Positions 33,270 through 45,852 of a stretch of DNA of 64,000 bases are shown here, in pieces. Position 1 is the stretch's first letter. Each line of letters starts with the position of its first letter. Origin of the DNA: Voacanga thouarsii (lineage: Eukaryota > Streptophyta > Magnoliopsida > Gentianales > Apocynaceae); contig JANUWF010001659.1 of NCBI GenBank assembly GCA_026120185.1, positions 5,766,001-5,830,000 of the forward strand. The letters run 5' to 3'. The notes below the pieces were generated by a model. The model ran no database searches, was not told where the DNA came from, and saw only the letters and a list, made by a program, of their open reading frames with translations. The translations under genes and the position numbers were made by a program.

Positions 33270-35200
33270 CCTTGCGTAATAATATAGTGTAGCAATATAT
33301 TGTTCTTAAACCTTCACAATATCCTTGGAGTTGCTACACCTACATTAAAGATTATCCCACATTTCACTTAGTGTCTACGGTTCACAACTAGCATATATTG
33401 CTAACAAAATATTTTCATAAGTAAATCACTAGTTTTGTCATTTCTCTCATTTCTCATGGGATGCATTACTTGGACTAATTCAAGTTCATGTGTGCATTTC
33501 TTATTGCTTCATCCAACATGTAAACAAGATGTTCATGTATACTCTTAATCTCTTTATTCATTCATTAAAACTAATGGAAATGACATAAACTCATCTTCCA
33601 TAAGAAAATTCTAGCATTTTCACTTCATACCATACTTATTTTATTTTGTCATAACTTTTGCTGCACAAGCCCAAATAATGTCAAACTAGTTCCAAAATGT
33701 CCTTAAGACGTTCCTTTATAATTTCCATTTCATGAAATACCATTTTCCTCTCCCATTTTGTCCAATTCTAATTACAAAACAACATCATCTTGATCTGGTC
33801 ACTGCATGGCATCCTTTTGCATTTTTATCAAAACTTTCTATTCACAAGCCCGAATGACTTCAAATTGGTGCCAAAATGTTTCTAAGACCTTTAGATGATT
33901 GTGTGAGCTTCTTTTAGCCAGGTTTGAAACTAACATAGGGATATTGCAAGCAAAAGGCTACTGTTTTGCCAAGAAATTCTTACTATTTCTTACGAAGTGT
34001 ATTATACATATGTTCTATTCTTGTTTTAGCGCATAACTAAAACTTAATCTATATAATCTAGTCATGTTAACATAAAAAAAAAAATGTCCTTGATTTTAGT
34101 CATGAAGAAAGCAGAAATTCAATACTTAAAAAACAACAAAAATGGCAGCCGTGAATGATCATATTACTCTTTTATTTACCTCACAAATATTACTTCTCTT
34201 CTTCATTTTTCTCTTATATTCTTCTCTTCCATGATTACAGCCATAATCAACCTTCTATAATTCCTTCAAAACACCATCAAACAGTGCAAAATTCAAAGCA
34301 AAGCAGTCCACAAAGTCACCACCCCATGGCCATAACCAAACAACACCTACACAATAGTTCTTCATTAAACACTCTTCATAATTCTTGCCATTTTTCATAA
34401 AAAATACACATAAAAATAATCATTACAGGCTATAGAACTTATTTAATTCATGAGGCAAGGCTTTCTACCTTGTGTAGAACACTTTTTTGTCTTAAATTTG
34501 CCCAAGCTTTCTTTTACCTTCCTTTCTCTTTCACCTCACTATTTCTCTCTCTCTTTTCTTCTTTTTTCCCTTACTTTTCTTCCTTTTCTTTTCTTTTCCT
34601 CTTCTCCCTTTTTCTTGATGATTTCATTGGCCAAAAATGGCCTACCTACCACTATTTCCTTTCTTTATATAAGCAAATTACACCATGTGGTTAAATAGTA
34701 TTAAATGGTCCAAGATGTTTTGTAGGATTCGTAGAGGATGAGGGTTCTTAGTCACCATGTAGAATTCCTCAGAAAGTTTGAATAGTAGTTGAAAATTTTG
34801 CATGAACTCTCACATAACCAATTATATAAAGACACATGGCCTTCATACCAATCAGAAAGTAGCGATTGTTCTCTTTTGACCATTGTCACTTTATTTCTTT
34901 AGAAAAAAACTACATTTCTTTAGAAAAATTTATATTTCGGTGACTATTTATTCACTTTGGATAAATTTTTTATTTGACCAATATAATCTAAGTGTTAAAT
35001 TGAATGTAATGGTGTCTCTTAGAATTTTTAAATTCTTTCTCAGTTCTTCACAATTTGCAATCAAAAATCCAATAATACCCTTGAAAATTTTTATTACATA
35101 AAAAACGCTTGTCTCATTAAACCGATTATTTCTTGTTCTACGTATTCATACAAATACTCATATAATACAAAGTAGTAGGCCATGTGGGAGGGCTGTTACA
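33270..35200 (-). repeat. Element I 3' LTR (incomplete)
   Basis: On the minus strand it starts TGTAACAGCCCTCCC at 35200, right after the polypurine tract. The other end is lost at the K1 insertion. A tandem-like pair of segments (about 33650-33720 and 33820-33900; CACAAGCCCRAATRA and CCAAAATGT) is internal. It cannot be compared with the 5' LTR part because the two surviving parts do not overlap. Confidence 0.5.
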
Positions 35201-35217
35201 ATCTCTCCTCCTTTAAA
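35201..35217 (-). other. Element I polypurine tract
   Basis: Minus strand AAAGGAGGAGAGAT directly before the LTR start. Confidence 0.65.
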
Positions 35218-35360
35218 AAATTTCGTTCTCAAAATTTGCACTTGTCTCGATTTTGTCAAACATCTAAGTCCGATTCCTATGTTGTATCTATATGGACTTT
35301 ACATATGCACACTTTAATTGATTTGCCATTTCTCTTTTATTCTTCTGGCTTGAATCTTTC

Positions 35361-36130
35361 TTACGCAGTTGGTGTATTTTCCCGTCTCTTGACATAAGGA
35401 CAGTTAGCTAAATTATGTCCCACATTTCCACAATGGTAACATGTCCTAAGTTGCTTTCTGCATTTTTCATAAACATGTCCAATCAATTGACAATAAATAC
35501 ACCGTTTAGACTCTACTTTTTCCAGAATTGGTTCATTATTTCTTTGGTATTTTTGCTTGTATTGTAGATCGGACTCTGCTCCTCTCATACAATCCGGTCT
35601 TGCTTGTTCCAAATCTTCTACTTCCAACTGAGAAGCAATTTTCACAGCCACATTATATCCACTAGGGCCATAGCAATCAACGTGTATCTTAACTCATGTA
35701 GTAAACCTTTTATGAATTGCCGAGTTTGAATTGATTCTGTTTGTACTAATGGAGGACAGTATTTCAAAAGCTGAGTAAATCCAGGTTTATATTTTCTGAT
35801 AGTCCTTTCTGCTTCTTTGAAACTTTGAAATTCTTCTTCCTTTCTCTCAATCATCCAACGAGGTATAAATTCATTCTTAAATTCCTCCAAGAATTCTTTC
35901 CAAATCGAGTCCCTTTTTTTGTTTTTCTCGTACTTCTTTCTTTCTTAGCCACCAATCTCGAGCAGATCCTTGATGTGTAAATGTAGCAAACTAAAATTTT
36001 ATATGCTCAAAATAGTCTAGAACTAAACATGTATCTTCCATCTATTCAATCCATGACTTAGCCTCTCGCTCTTGATCGCTTGTACCCAAAATTGAGGAGG
36101 AGGGAACTTGAGAAATCATTCTAATACACA
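35361..36130 (-). pseudogene. Element I gag remnant
   Basis: Gag of the Tekay/Del type. From the N-terminal side: FIPRWMIERKEEEFQSFKEA, KYKPGFTQLLKYCPPLV and QTRQFIKGLLHELRYTLIAM, which match the capsid core of the Retrotrans_gag family (35642-35890). After a frame change come CIYCQLIGHVYEKCRK and a zinc knuckle CYHCGNVGHNLANC (CX2CX4HX4C, intact). The reading ends KRRENTPTA-stop at 35361. Upstream parts to about 36130 are frame-disrupted. It is the only coding remnant in element I. Confidence 0.75.
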
Positions 36131-37075
36131 GTCCATTTCCTCTTTAGGATATTGTTCTTCTCAGGTTGGGGTAGTAGTTAAATGCTAAAGTACTAGGGTG
36201 ACTGTTTGTAATACTTATGTCATTTCATTCTCATGAGGTTGTGGTTCTATTCTGGAGGTAGTAGTATCAATTATACTCCCTTTAGCTCAGTCTCTAGTAT
36301 TACCACGAATGACTTTTCATAGCATACATTCTTCTTTTTAAATCTAGTATATGAAACATCAAATGATTCTATACATTTTAACATCTCATATACATATAAT
36401 AGCAGATTTTTTGATTTCTTTAAATTGTTCAAAGTCTTTTTTTTCAACTTTTGTAGTCACTTCCCAAGGGTCACCTATCCTAGTACTACTCTTGCCCAAG
36501 CAATTTAACTTTTCAGTTTTGATGGGATCTAGTGCATTAATGCTATATGGTCGCACACTTCCATATGTCATGACAAAAAAAACCTTTAATACCTAAAATA
36601 TAATACTAGACTATTACACAATTGCACATATCCTTATCTACACAATTTATAATTTACTGTATATATAAGATCTTTGAGTGTGGATTCCTGTACTTATTAT
36701 CTCATCACCACTGATCCCAAAATTTGGTGTTCAAAGTCAATAATTATTCTTAAAGTATATTAACTCTGAGGCCTCCCTAACCTTAATCTTTTTACTATTA
36801 TCCGAGTTTGGTATCACAAACTTTTCTAAAGATATCAAAATTATCTTGACTTTGTCTTTTTTGTAACTTATCAACAGGATGATATCTAACTTGGGCACCA
36901 TAAATTCATATGTCCCATCTACTCTCATATATAACTTTGTAAAATTCAGTAACTATATAAATCCACATCCATGTGTACTATGATGGACTCAATTATGTCC
37001 CACTAAAGGATTTGCTACACTTCATCGGAAGCTCTATTATAAGTCCTACTATGCTCCGCTATGGGCTCCATTATT

Positions 37076-37088
37076 ACTCTGATACTAT
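37076..37088 (-). other. Element I primer-binding site (tRNA-iMet type)
   Basis: Minus strand AATAGTATCAGAG, next to the LTR end GGGGTATTGCA; it resembles TGGTATCAGAG. Confidence 0.7.
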
Positions 37089-37089
37089 T

Positions 37090-37622
37090 TGCAATACCCC
37101 ACCATTTTATGACATAGTAGGCTTTACTTTTGTGGGATGTCGCCCCGTGTGATCTCCTAGACAAAGGGTCTTTATAACATGCTTAATCTAATAACAGCAA
37201 AAATTTTGTCAAAATACTTTCGTTTAATATCATAAGGTATATAGGGTTTGGCATCTGATACATGTGTACACAGACATAATGGCTCGTTATACATATATAG
37301 AATTTCGTCTGAGCATTCATATAAGTATAAGATATAGCATGAGCCTCTAAGAGTCCACTGTGCCTCCACTGCACCTCTAATATCTAAGATTCTCAAATAA
37401 AAATAACACACGTATGAGTGTAAGGCTCAGTGAGTCTCATGATTGCTAGTGTTTTTCACCTAAAAACAACTCATGAAAAGTAATTCCCCAAAAAATGAAG
37501 ACAAGATAATGTACTTGAACATGGTGAAATAAATAAATAGTAACTAGGACTTGATTCCATGTGGAAAATATAGGTTCATGGATCATTCTCTAGAATGACG
37601 GAAATATAATTCATGTGATATC
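37090..37622 (-). repeat. Element I 5' LTR (incomplete)
   Basis: Ends on the minus strand with GGGGTATTGCA (37090). The segment GTCGCCCC...GGGTCTTTATAAC is shared with the H LTR at 58025-58059. Cut at 37622 by K2 (left flank ATATC, 37618-37622). Confidence 0.65.
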
Positions 37623-39450
37623 TGATGCGCATGTTTGTGCATATAGAAATTCAAGTCATTATGCTCTATATACACACAATTTTTAATAATTAAACTTTCA
37701 AATTACACAACACACATATAGACAAGTGCACCTATCATACAGTCTAGTATTGTTGGCAAGTGTCAAAGAATCTTAGGGAATGTGGCTACTATCCCTACTT
37801 CCTTCTCTTCTTATTGTTTACCTAAAATTAAATACAAGGTATAATGCTAACTACAATAGGAGAGAGGTCATGTTCTTGCACAAGAGAGAGTTACAATTTC
37901 CTTAAGGAATAAGAAAGAGAATAACCCATATGATAAAAGGATTTCCCCCATTTAAGACCTAAGAAATGAGCGTCCCTTGGACCTATAATTTCTAATTCTA
38001 GGCACCAGAGTGAGTCAAATATCAATCTCACTCTATCATTAGTTATGAGATGTTAACCCCTAAATTCGATCAATCAGTATCTCTATCTAACCAACCAAAC
38101 CTAAGGGTTCATTAATCATCACTCACTATCCCAAAGCATCCAAAAGCCAAAAAATCCTTATTTCTAGGCAATTTCATATATCCTTTAGTTATTAGCCGTA
38201 ATTCCCAACCTTCCTCTCGGGTTAATTGAAAATGACAATTGTCAAGTTAGTTAAGTGGATGTTCTAACCTCAAACCCATCTCTCGAAATCAATAAGGAAG
38301 AACATTTAATTGAAGCAAATCAATCAAAACCCAACTCAATCAAGATAATCAAATAAGCATAAATAACCAAATACCTAAGAGCAAGAATCATAGATCTAAA
38401 GAAAATATATCGTTCTCAAGCACAAAAATAGGGTACATCCATGCATTACAATTAAAAGTCAAATCTTAGAAAAAGAAGACAAGCAAAATTATAAAAAAAA
38501 AGAAAGAAAGAGAAAAGCAAGCTCATAGACAAGCCTTCTTCTTCTTTCTCTTGAAATCTTCAAGAAATCTCCCTCCATCTTTCATGATTTTCTTGGTGTT
38601 CCACTCTTCTTGGTGCTCAAACTCATAAGAACTAGGGTTCTTGAGAGAACCCCTTGCCTTTTCCAAAAAGTTTTCTCTCTCTCTCTCTCTCTCTGTTTTT
38701 TTTTTCCGTCTAAAGACTACATTATATATAGCTTGGCTGACTGAAATATGAAGAAATGCAATGCGGATATGTTTTCTTCCCAAGTAAGTGGTCCAGGGAA
38801 CTTGGACTTCTTTATGCTGCCATGTTTTCTAGAAATAACGCAGCCGAGGGAAGTCTAACTTCGCTTGGTCACTAAGGTTTTGGAAAAATGGCATATTTGA
38901 ATGAAAAACAGGTGGCCTAAGGAAGCTTTACTTCCCTGGGCTGCCACCCTGAATCTACATATACACATATATAAAACCCAGGCAGCCTAGGGAAGTGAAA
39001 GCTCCTTAAGCCATCACATAAAACTAATACCCACATATATTTACAATGAAGTAGGTGGCCAGGGAACTTGATGTTCCCTTAGTTACTGGCTTTCTAAAAA
39101 TTTAACAAATATGAAGATTATTAGGCAGCTTAGGGAACTTTAATTTCCTTTAGCCGTCTACTATTTGGAGAAAATTCTTTCTTGAAGACCATCTAGCGAC
39201 CTAGAGAACTTGAGGTTCCCATGGCCTCCAGTTCCCTGGACAAAAATTGTACACACAGTTTCCATGCTTCTTCAATCACCTAACTTCTTCTATTTTCTTC
39301 CTTTTTCTTCTCTTTCATCTTTAGTTGATATTTTCCATTTTCAAGCAAAAATAAGATAAAAATGATGTGTTGAGTAGTGAATTGCATAATAATTTATCCC
39401 AATTGGAGCACAAAAACACTAGAAAATGTATATAAGATAAAACCTCAACA
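37623..39450 (-). repeat. K2 3' LTR
   Basis: 1828 bp. Minus-strand end ACATGCGCATCA at 37623, start TGTTGAGGTTTTATC at 39450. The section 38780-39230 contains about seven spaced GGGAACTT/AAGTTCCC-type modules, each with GGCAGCCTAGG-like flanks. Confidence 0.82.
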
Positions 39451-39490
39451 CACACCCCCACACTTAAACATTTGCTTGTCCTCAAGCAAA
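39451..39490 (-). other. K2 3' terminal hairpin plus polypurine tract
   Basis: Minus strand TTTGCTTG-AGGA-CAAGCAAA (39471-39490, perfect 8-bp stem), then TGTTTAAGTGTGGGGGTGTG up to the LTR. Confidence 0.85.
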
Positions 39491-40456
39491 CCATAAATCA
39501 CCACAAGCAAATAGTTTTTCACAAAATAGGATGTGATTTTTGAACATGAGTTGGCCAAGATGGTAAAGGTATTATTTCTCATTTGATTTAAGAATCAAGT
39601 TCAAAACCGAATTAGCCAAGGCAATTTTTGTGTAAACTAATAAGTTAGAAACAAAATGATCAAAGCCATCGATGTTGAACAAGTTTATGCTCAATCAAGG
39701 TGTTCCATGTTGATTCTTCGAGTTTTGAAAATGAGTAGTGTGATTCATATAAGTTAGGTCCAATAAGCTAATTCCAAATTCTATGATCTCTGAACCACCA
39801 ATGTCCATGTAGGAAAAAGTAATATTGGCCCAAAAGCTCATTTTATTCTCTCAATTATTTTCTTTTTCTTTTTCTTATAGTAAGGTAATGCAAAAAACTA
39901 GTAAAGATATGTAATACGGATTTTTCAGCTTTTGTATTACCTTACTCTAGCAAATTTTCTATTTTCTAGTGGGTTAGACAAGGTAATCTAAAGGCCTAGT
40001 AAATATATGAATAAGGATTTTTCAACTTTTGTATTACTTTACTTTATTCTCTCATTTTTTTTACCTCAATCTACATTTACTCACCTAGAATAAAGAAAAG
40101 TCGTGCAATCATAGAAGAAGGGTTAACCTAATGTTCCATGTTTATATTTCATCATAACCACAACCTCAATTCCTAAGAAACAACATGCTGTCACTTTTAC
40201 TAAAGCCTAAATAAGGTTGATTTAAATTCTCAAGATCTAACCATTTTATTCATAATATACAAGTTTACCCAAAAATAAACTGATCTAATAGGTTTTAGAT
40301 TTGATTCTCATGCCAAAATGGAAACAACAACAATACCATCAAGGCCCTAGCAAGTCCAAAATTTGCAAAAATATTGGTCCATTTCACATAACTCCTGAAA
40401 AAATCAAGAGAATTCCAAAATCATATTAGGAACTTGAAGATAATATTAACATAATA
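39491..40456 (-). other. K2 3' non-coding region
   Basis: No protein motif. It mirrors K1 30500-31400, including the duplicated TAATGCAAAAA/ACTAGTAAAG segment (39880-40040). Confidence 0.6.
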
Positions 40457-40494
40457 CCTCCCCCACACTTAAACTAGAAAATGTCCTTATTAGC
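40457..40494 (-). other. Internal polypurine-like module of K2
   Basis: Minus strand GCTAATAAGGACATTTTCTA followed by GTTTAAGTGTGGGGGAGG, about 1.0 kb before the 3' LTR. Confidence 0.65.
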
Positions 40495-40849
40495 ACAAAT
40501 ATAGCATTAAATTCATACAAATTAGTTTGAAATGAATAAAAAGGGACAGAGGGTTAGCAATACTCCCCAAGTGATCGCAGTTTTGTGGAGAAATGTAATC
40601 GTGTTAGAAGAAGAAGAAAAAAACAAAATTGATAAAAATAAGTAAAATATAGTAAATATCAAATGTAAGAAATAATAATATAACATAAACAAAATCAAAA
40701 TTAAAATCAAATATTTACAAAAATGAATCCAAAGAGAAGAAAAGAAAAACAAAAGTAAATGAATTCTCCAAAAACTAAAAGCCCAGAAATCTAGGCTCCT
40801 CTACATCGTGTAAGATGTAGTCCACTCTTTCCATGTCTCTAATGTTTTA

Positions 40850-42892
40850 TCCATGGTATAGCTTTAATCAGTTCTCATTTACTTTGAAGACTCCCTTTTC
40901 TTGATGAGATAGCATAAGTGCTCCGAAGAGGGACACCTTGGTTACTAACAACAGTTCGGACTACCTAGATCTCAGCTTCTTCGGAAAAAGCCTCAGCCTT
41001 GAATTAAACAGTAGCATTTGATCAATCTTCTTAAATTCGTGACTTTATATGATGTGCTTATCATGCCTCTTCCTCAAATTCTCCTTGTAGATTCTTGAGT
41101 TCTCATAAGCCATGTTCCTTCATTCATCTAGCTCATTAACTTGGAGAAGCCTCTTTGTCCATGTAGAATCAATGTTAAAATTCACCAACTTTATAGCCCA
41201 AAAAGCTGTATGCTCTACTTATACAGGTAGATGACATAACTTCCCATAGACTAAACTATATGTAATGGTTCTTACAGATGTCTTGTATGCTATTTGATAA
41301 GCCTAAAGAACATCATTTAACTTCACACTGCAATCTTTCCTAGTATAATTCACCAATTTTTCCAAGATTCTTTTCAACTCTCTATTGACTACTTCTACTT
41401 GGCCACTAGTTTGGGGGTAATAGGGAGTAGCTAGCTTGTAGGTCACACCTAATCTATTAGCACTCTCTCCAACTAGTTGTTGCAAAAATGAGTTCTTCCA
41501 TCACTTATAAGTACTCTAAGCACACCAAAACGAGTAAATAACTTTTTCAGAAACTTAATCACCATTCCAGTATCATTTGTAGGTGATGTCCTGCTTCTAC
41601 CCGCTTGGATACATAGTGAATAGCCACCAAAATGTACTCATTACTAAAAGAACTAGGAAAAGGTCCCATAAAATCAATCCCCCAATAACCAAATATCTCA
41701 CAAACTTGAAAAATAGAAAGGGCATCTCATGAGCATTAGAGATATTACTTGTTCGCTTGCATTTATTGCATTTAGTCACAAACCTATATGCATCCTTAAA
41801 TAATGAATGCTAGTAGAATCCAAAGTCACTGACCTTTCTAGCTGTCTTATTTACTTGATAATGCTTCCAGCTGGTCCTTCATGACAATGTTAAAGAATGT
41901 CCCAAGAATCAACAATGTTTACACATCTTCGAATAATATGATTTGCATAACAACGAAAAAAGAAAGGATTCTCCCAAAAAAAAGTAATACTTCACATTAA
42001 AAAAAAAAAAATTCTTCCTTTTTTGTGGAGTAAGTCTTTCTGGAAGGATACCCGCAACAAGAAAGTTAGCATAATTAGCAAACCAAGGAGAAAATGAATT
42101 TTTACTTTCAAACCATAAAAGTTGTTCATCCAGAAAGACATCATTGATATATTCTTCTTTTAGTGCTTCCAGACTGGGATTTTCTAGTCTTGACAGGTGA
42201 TCTGCAACTAAGTTTTTAGCTCTCTTCTTATCCTGATCTCCAAATTAGACTCCTGTAACAACCACACCCATCTTAGCAATCTAGGCTTAGAGTCACGTTT
42301 AGTAAGAAGGTATTTTAGCACAGAGTGATCAATGTAAATCACAACTTTAGATAAGATAAAGAAGGGGCGAAATTTATCAAAAGCAAACACTATTGCTAGT
42401 AACTATTTTTCTATGGTAGTGTAATTCTCTTATGTTGGTGTGAGAGTTTTACTGGTATAGTAGATTGGTTGAAATTACTTTCCCAAAATTTGTCCAAGAA
42501 CTGCTCCAACTGTATAGTCACTAGCATCACACATTAGCACAAAAGGGAGTGACCAATCAGGAACAACTATAATAAGATAGTTAATTAATTTCTCCTTCAA
42601 TAGATTAAAAGTAGATAAGTACTTTTCATCAAAATAAGAGGGGTTATCTTTTTCAAGTAAAGAGATAAGGGGTTTAGAGATTTTCAAAAAGTCTTAGATG
42701 AATCTCGTGTAGAAGAGTGCATGCCTAAGAAAACTCGTAATGGCTCTCATAGAAGTTCGTGGAGGAAGCTTTTCAATTAGCTATATCTTGGCTCGATCAA
42801 CCTCAATCCTTTGTTGTGAAATCTTATGCCCCAAGATGATACCCTCATTTACCATAAAGTGACACTTCTCGCAATTCTATACAAGATTCGTC
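40850..42892 (-). pseudogene. K2 pol, 3' part (end of RT, RNase H, integrase)
   Basis: From high to low coordinates: the RT thumb start NCEKCHFMVNEGIILGHKIS (about 42800-42880); RNase H ISKPLISLLEKD, CDASDYTVGAVLGQ (42475-42687) and IDHSVLKYLLTKRDSK with LEIRIRRE; the integrase zinc finger [17 protein letters not shown] (41700-41780); and the core [18 protein letters not shown] followed by [15 protein letters not shown] (41303-41460), keeping the catalytic Glu. The integrase C-terminus reads LLQVNELDE, NSRIYKENLRKRHDKHI, LLFNSRLRLFPKKLRSR and GVFKVN, ending near 40860. Frames change several times and stops are common. M separates this part from the rest of RT. Confidence 0.82.
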
Positions 42893-42897
42893 CCTTT

Positions 42898-44430
42898 TGA
42901 TGCGTAAATATTTTGTATATGAAATCATCCGTTTAAAATTCATCCTTTAACCAAGTTTTAATTAAAATATTAATCTCAAAATATATATGTGAGCAAATAT
43001 ACTCACCGCAAGTATAGTACCGAGAATTAACGAGTATCGATTCTCAAATGAATAATTACACACTAATCACTCTTCTTTCATTGTTTAATCGACCTAAATA
43101 AAATAAAAAAAGAATAAAAAAAAACTAAAGAAACATATACAACTCAAGGATGGAGATATATGCAATTTAGACAAGTCTCCTAGAAAATATAACAAAGAAT
43201 CAATTAACAATTCTATCAACTAATTATTATCTTGGCATCATGAAGGAATATAAAGTAAAAGTCATTTGTCTCACAAGTCATGATTCTACTTAGACAAATC
43301 CCGCTTCATGTCCCAATCCATAGAATCCTATATTTTGATTATATTAATAGATTTGCCAATCAAGCTAATCCTAACCAAAACATGCATTAGGCTCAATTCC
43401 TTATAAACATGAAATTAGCAAATAACCCTTTACTCGAGGAAAAATTAACTTACCTTTGATCACTTAGTCCTATAATCTTAACTTCATTGCTTAAGTCCAT
43501 TAAGATTAGGCAAATACAAAATCAATGCAACAAAACTCCTAACATCGTCATTTCAAGTTAATTAGAAGAACTTGCATCTATAACTAATGAATTCAAGTAA
43601 TCAAATACCAAAGATAATAAAGAATTGATCAAATAACTAAATTAACTGAAAGTCATGAATCCCAAAATAATGTTAAATTACAAAAAAACATTGAATACAT
43701 CATTGCTAAAGAAAAACAAAACAAAGGGAAAAGAAAGCACTCATAGACAAGCCGCTTTCTTCTTTCTTGAAGACTCCCTTTGAACAATCCTCCTTGGCTT
43801 GGGTGAATTCCTCCTTCAATGAGAGAATCAGAATTTCTGTTCTTTAATTCACCTCTCTTTGTTGTTTATTTCAAACCCTTATGTTCTCTCATGCTTTTAT
43901 AGGCCTCTTGGATGCCTATTTCGTGGCTAGGGAAGTCTTGGCCGAGTAGGAATAGGAAAATACTAAAATTCTTAGATAAGTCCTAATTTTGCGTACAAAA
44001 TTTTTGCCTCCAGAACCTATTAGGCGCCGGGTACTTTCGACCCACCTAGCATCAAGTATACTTTATTCTTCCTCTATTTTGCTCTATTTCTGGCAGTTTT
44101 TTCTTTAGCAAGTAGAATAGACCCAGCTCTAGGTACACTTGTTAGACCTGGCGCCAGGTCTATTCTAGAAAAATCCCTGAAGCTCATTCAATCTTGGCTA
44201 CTGGATAGAATGGACCCGGCGCCTAGTCTGCTGGCTAGGCCTGTCACCAGGTACATTCTGCTTCTATGCACTTGCTACTCGATTTTTACTTAAATTTGCA
44301 CATATTTGCCAAAAACACATTTTAATAGCATATTGTCAAATAGGAAAGAATATGCCTAGTTATTACAACAAATGTATCTTCAAACAACTTCAAATAACTA
44401 GGAAAAGAATGATGATTTTAACCCCTATCA
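42898..44430 (-). repeat. Element M 3' LTR
   Basis: Minus strand TGATAGGGGTTAAAATC (44430) to TTTACGCATCA (42898). It includes a GC-rich palindrome block at 44010-44260. Confidence 0.88.
44143..44162. repeat. Perfect 20-bp palindrome in the M 3' LTR
   Basis: TAGACCTGGCGCCAGGTCTA. The 5' LTR equivalent at about 51524-51543 has a single change at the centre. Confidence 0.95.
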
Positions 44431-44470
44431 CATACCCCCACACTTGAACATTTGCTTGTTCTCAAGCAAA
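44431..44470 (-). other. M 3' terminal hairpin plus polypurine tract
   Basis: Minus strand TTTGCTTG-AGAA-CAAGCAAA (44451-44470), then TGTTCAAGTGTGGGGGTATG to the LTR. Confidence 0.85.
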
Positions 44471-45852
44471 ACACTTTTATCCACGAAAAATTATGAAGAT
44501 AACACAAGGTTTTCTTCTCATTCCAAAAGTTTCTTCATTATAGCAAAGATCATGTCTTCCTTTCCAACTTTAAATACAACTCTTGTCATTCATACCATTT
44601 GAAAACAATTTCAAATCTTAAAACATTGGCCAAGACATTACAAAGCTGTTGAAGTCAAATTAATCAAGTGCATACCTTAGTCTAAGAAAGTTATTTCACT
44701 TTTCAAGTAAAAATATAGATAACATGATTCATATAGGTCAAGCCATCTACCAACTCAAGGATTATGAATCCAAAAATTGCACACATAAATGATAATGTGA
44801 GGAAAGCACTCCAATTTTTTCTCTCAAAGTTTTTCAATAACTTAGGGCATTGATAGACTCAAGTGTATGGATTTCTCTTCACACACCATATTGGCCCCCT
44901 TTACAGCCATCACTCATCATTTTTTCAACAATTCATTTTTCTATACCCTTACTTGCTTTTTGCCTTCAGGATAGCCTCAAGAGAGTGCACCGAATACACT
45001 TGTTGCTTCTCCCTATATTGACCCCCTTTTCAGCTAAAGGTATTCAAAGATCATCAATAAGAATCTTTTCTCTAAACCACACCAACAACAATACTGTTGG
45101 CACTCATTATTTATTTCTCAACTCAAATCACATTTTTCAACATTCTCCTCAATCTTTCTTTTCAAAGATCTTTTTATAGCTTACTTTTTTTTCATCATAA
45201 CTCAAAGCTAGAAAAATTTAAATTTATAATACAAAAGTTAGTCGATAAACTCTTTTCATATTCATCATATCTTCTATATTTGAATTAGATAAGTCAAATA
45301 ATATTCAAACACCAATGCATAAACAAGATTAATCAAAATTCTTAAGTTTTGCCAAAGATCTTTTCCAAGAAAACCAATTTCATCAAATTCCACCTAATGA
45401 ATGACAAAACTCATATCCAAGTAAGAAAAATAATTACAACCTTGCTTAATAATGAAACCACAGAAATTCTTGAAAAAATTATCACAAATCACAAACTATA
45501 TTCATCAAATAATATGAAAAAATATTTCTTCAGCCTTTATTCTCTCCCACCACACTTAAACTGGACATTGTCCTCAATGGCCAAAGATAAAAGAATAAAG
45601 TACAGCCAAGAAGACTAAGATGAAGAAAGAAGAAGAATAAAGTGAAGAGAAATACTTCCATTACATTGTTGTGCCATCAGGGTGAATCCATCTCAAGGAG
45701 AGATCATTACAGGGGTTCCTAATAAAAGAAAAGAAAGAAAAGAAAGAAAACATAAATCTAGAAAAAGAAAATAAAAATAAAATAAACAAAACAAAAAAGA
45801 AAAGAAACAAAAATGAGATATACCACTTGAAAGACAAAGAAGCCAATGTGGC
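44471..45852 (-). other. M 3' non-coding region with internal module
   Basis: No coding signature. Blocks match G at 7400-8450 on the same strand. At 45543-45582 the minus strand has CCATTGAGGACAATGTCCAG (hairpin CATTG-AGGA-CAATG) followed by TTTAAGTGTGGTGGGAGAG, the internal polypurine-like module. Confidence 0.65.

Larger units (their letters stand above)
33270..37622 (-). mobile_element. Element I: short LTR-gag-LTR element without pol (TR-GAG-like)
   Basis: On the minus strand: 5' LTR part (37090-37622), iMet-type primer site, gag (about 36130-35361), polypurine tract (35201-35217) and 3' LTR (35200 downward). The internal region is only 1889 bp. Gag is followed within about 160 bp by the 3' LTR, and no protease, RT or integrase trace was found. 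The Gag and LTR termini resemble Tekay/Del-type elements. Both LTRs are cut: the 3' one by K1, the 5' one by K2. Confidence 0.65.

Noticed and set aside
34155..34698. Several open frames in the 3' LTR of element I
   Set aside because: Low-complexity, T- and C-rich sequence inside an LTR; no conserved motif.
44471..45852. Envelope-like ORF between integrase and 3' LTR of M
   Set aside because: Some Athila elements have such an ORF, but this stretch shows no long frame, signal peptide or membrane segments beyond repeat-derived runs.
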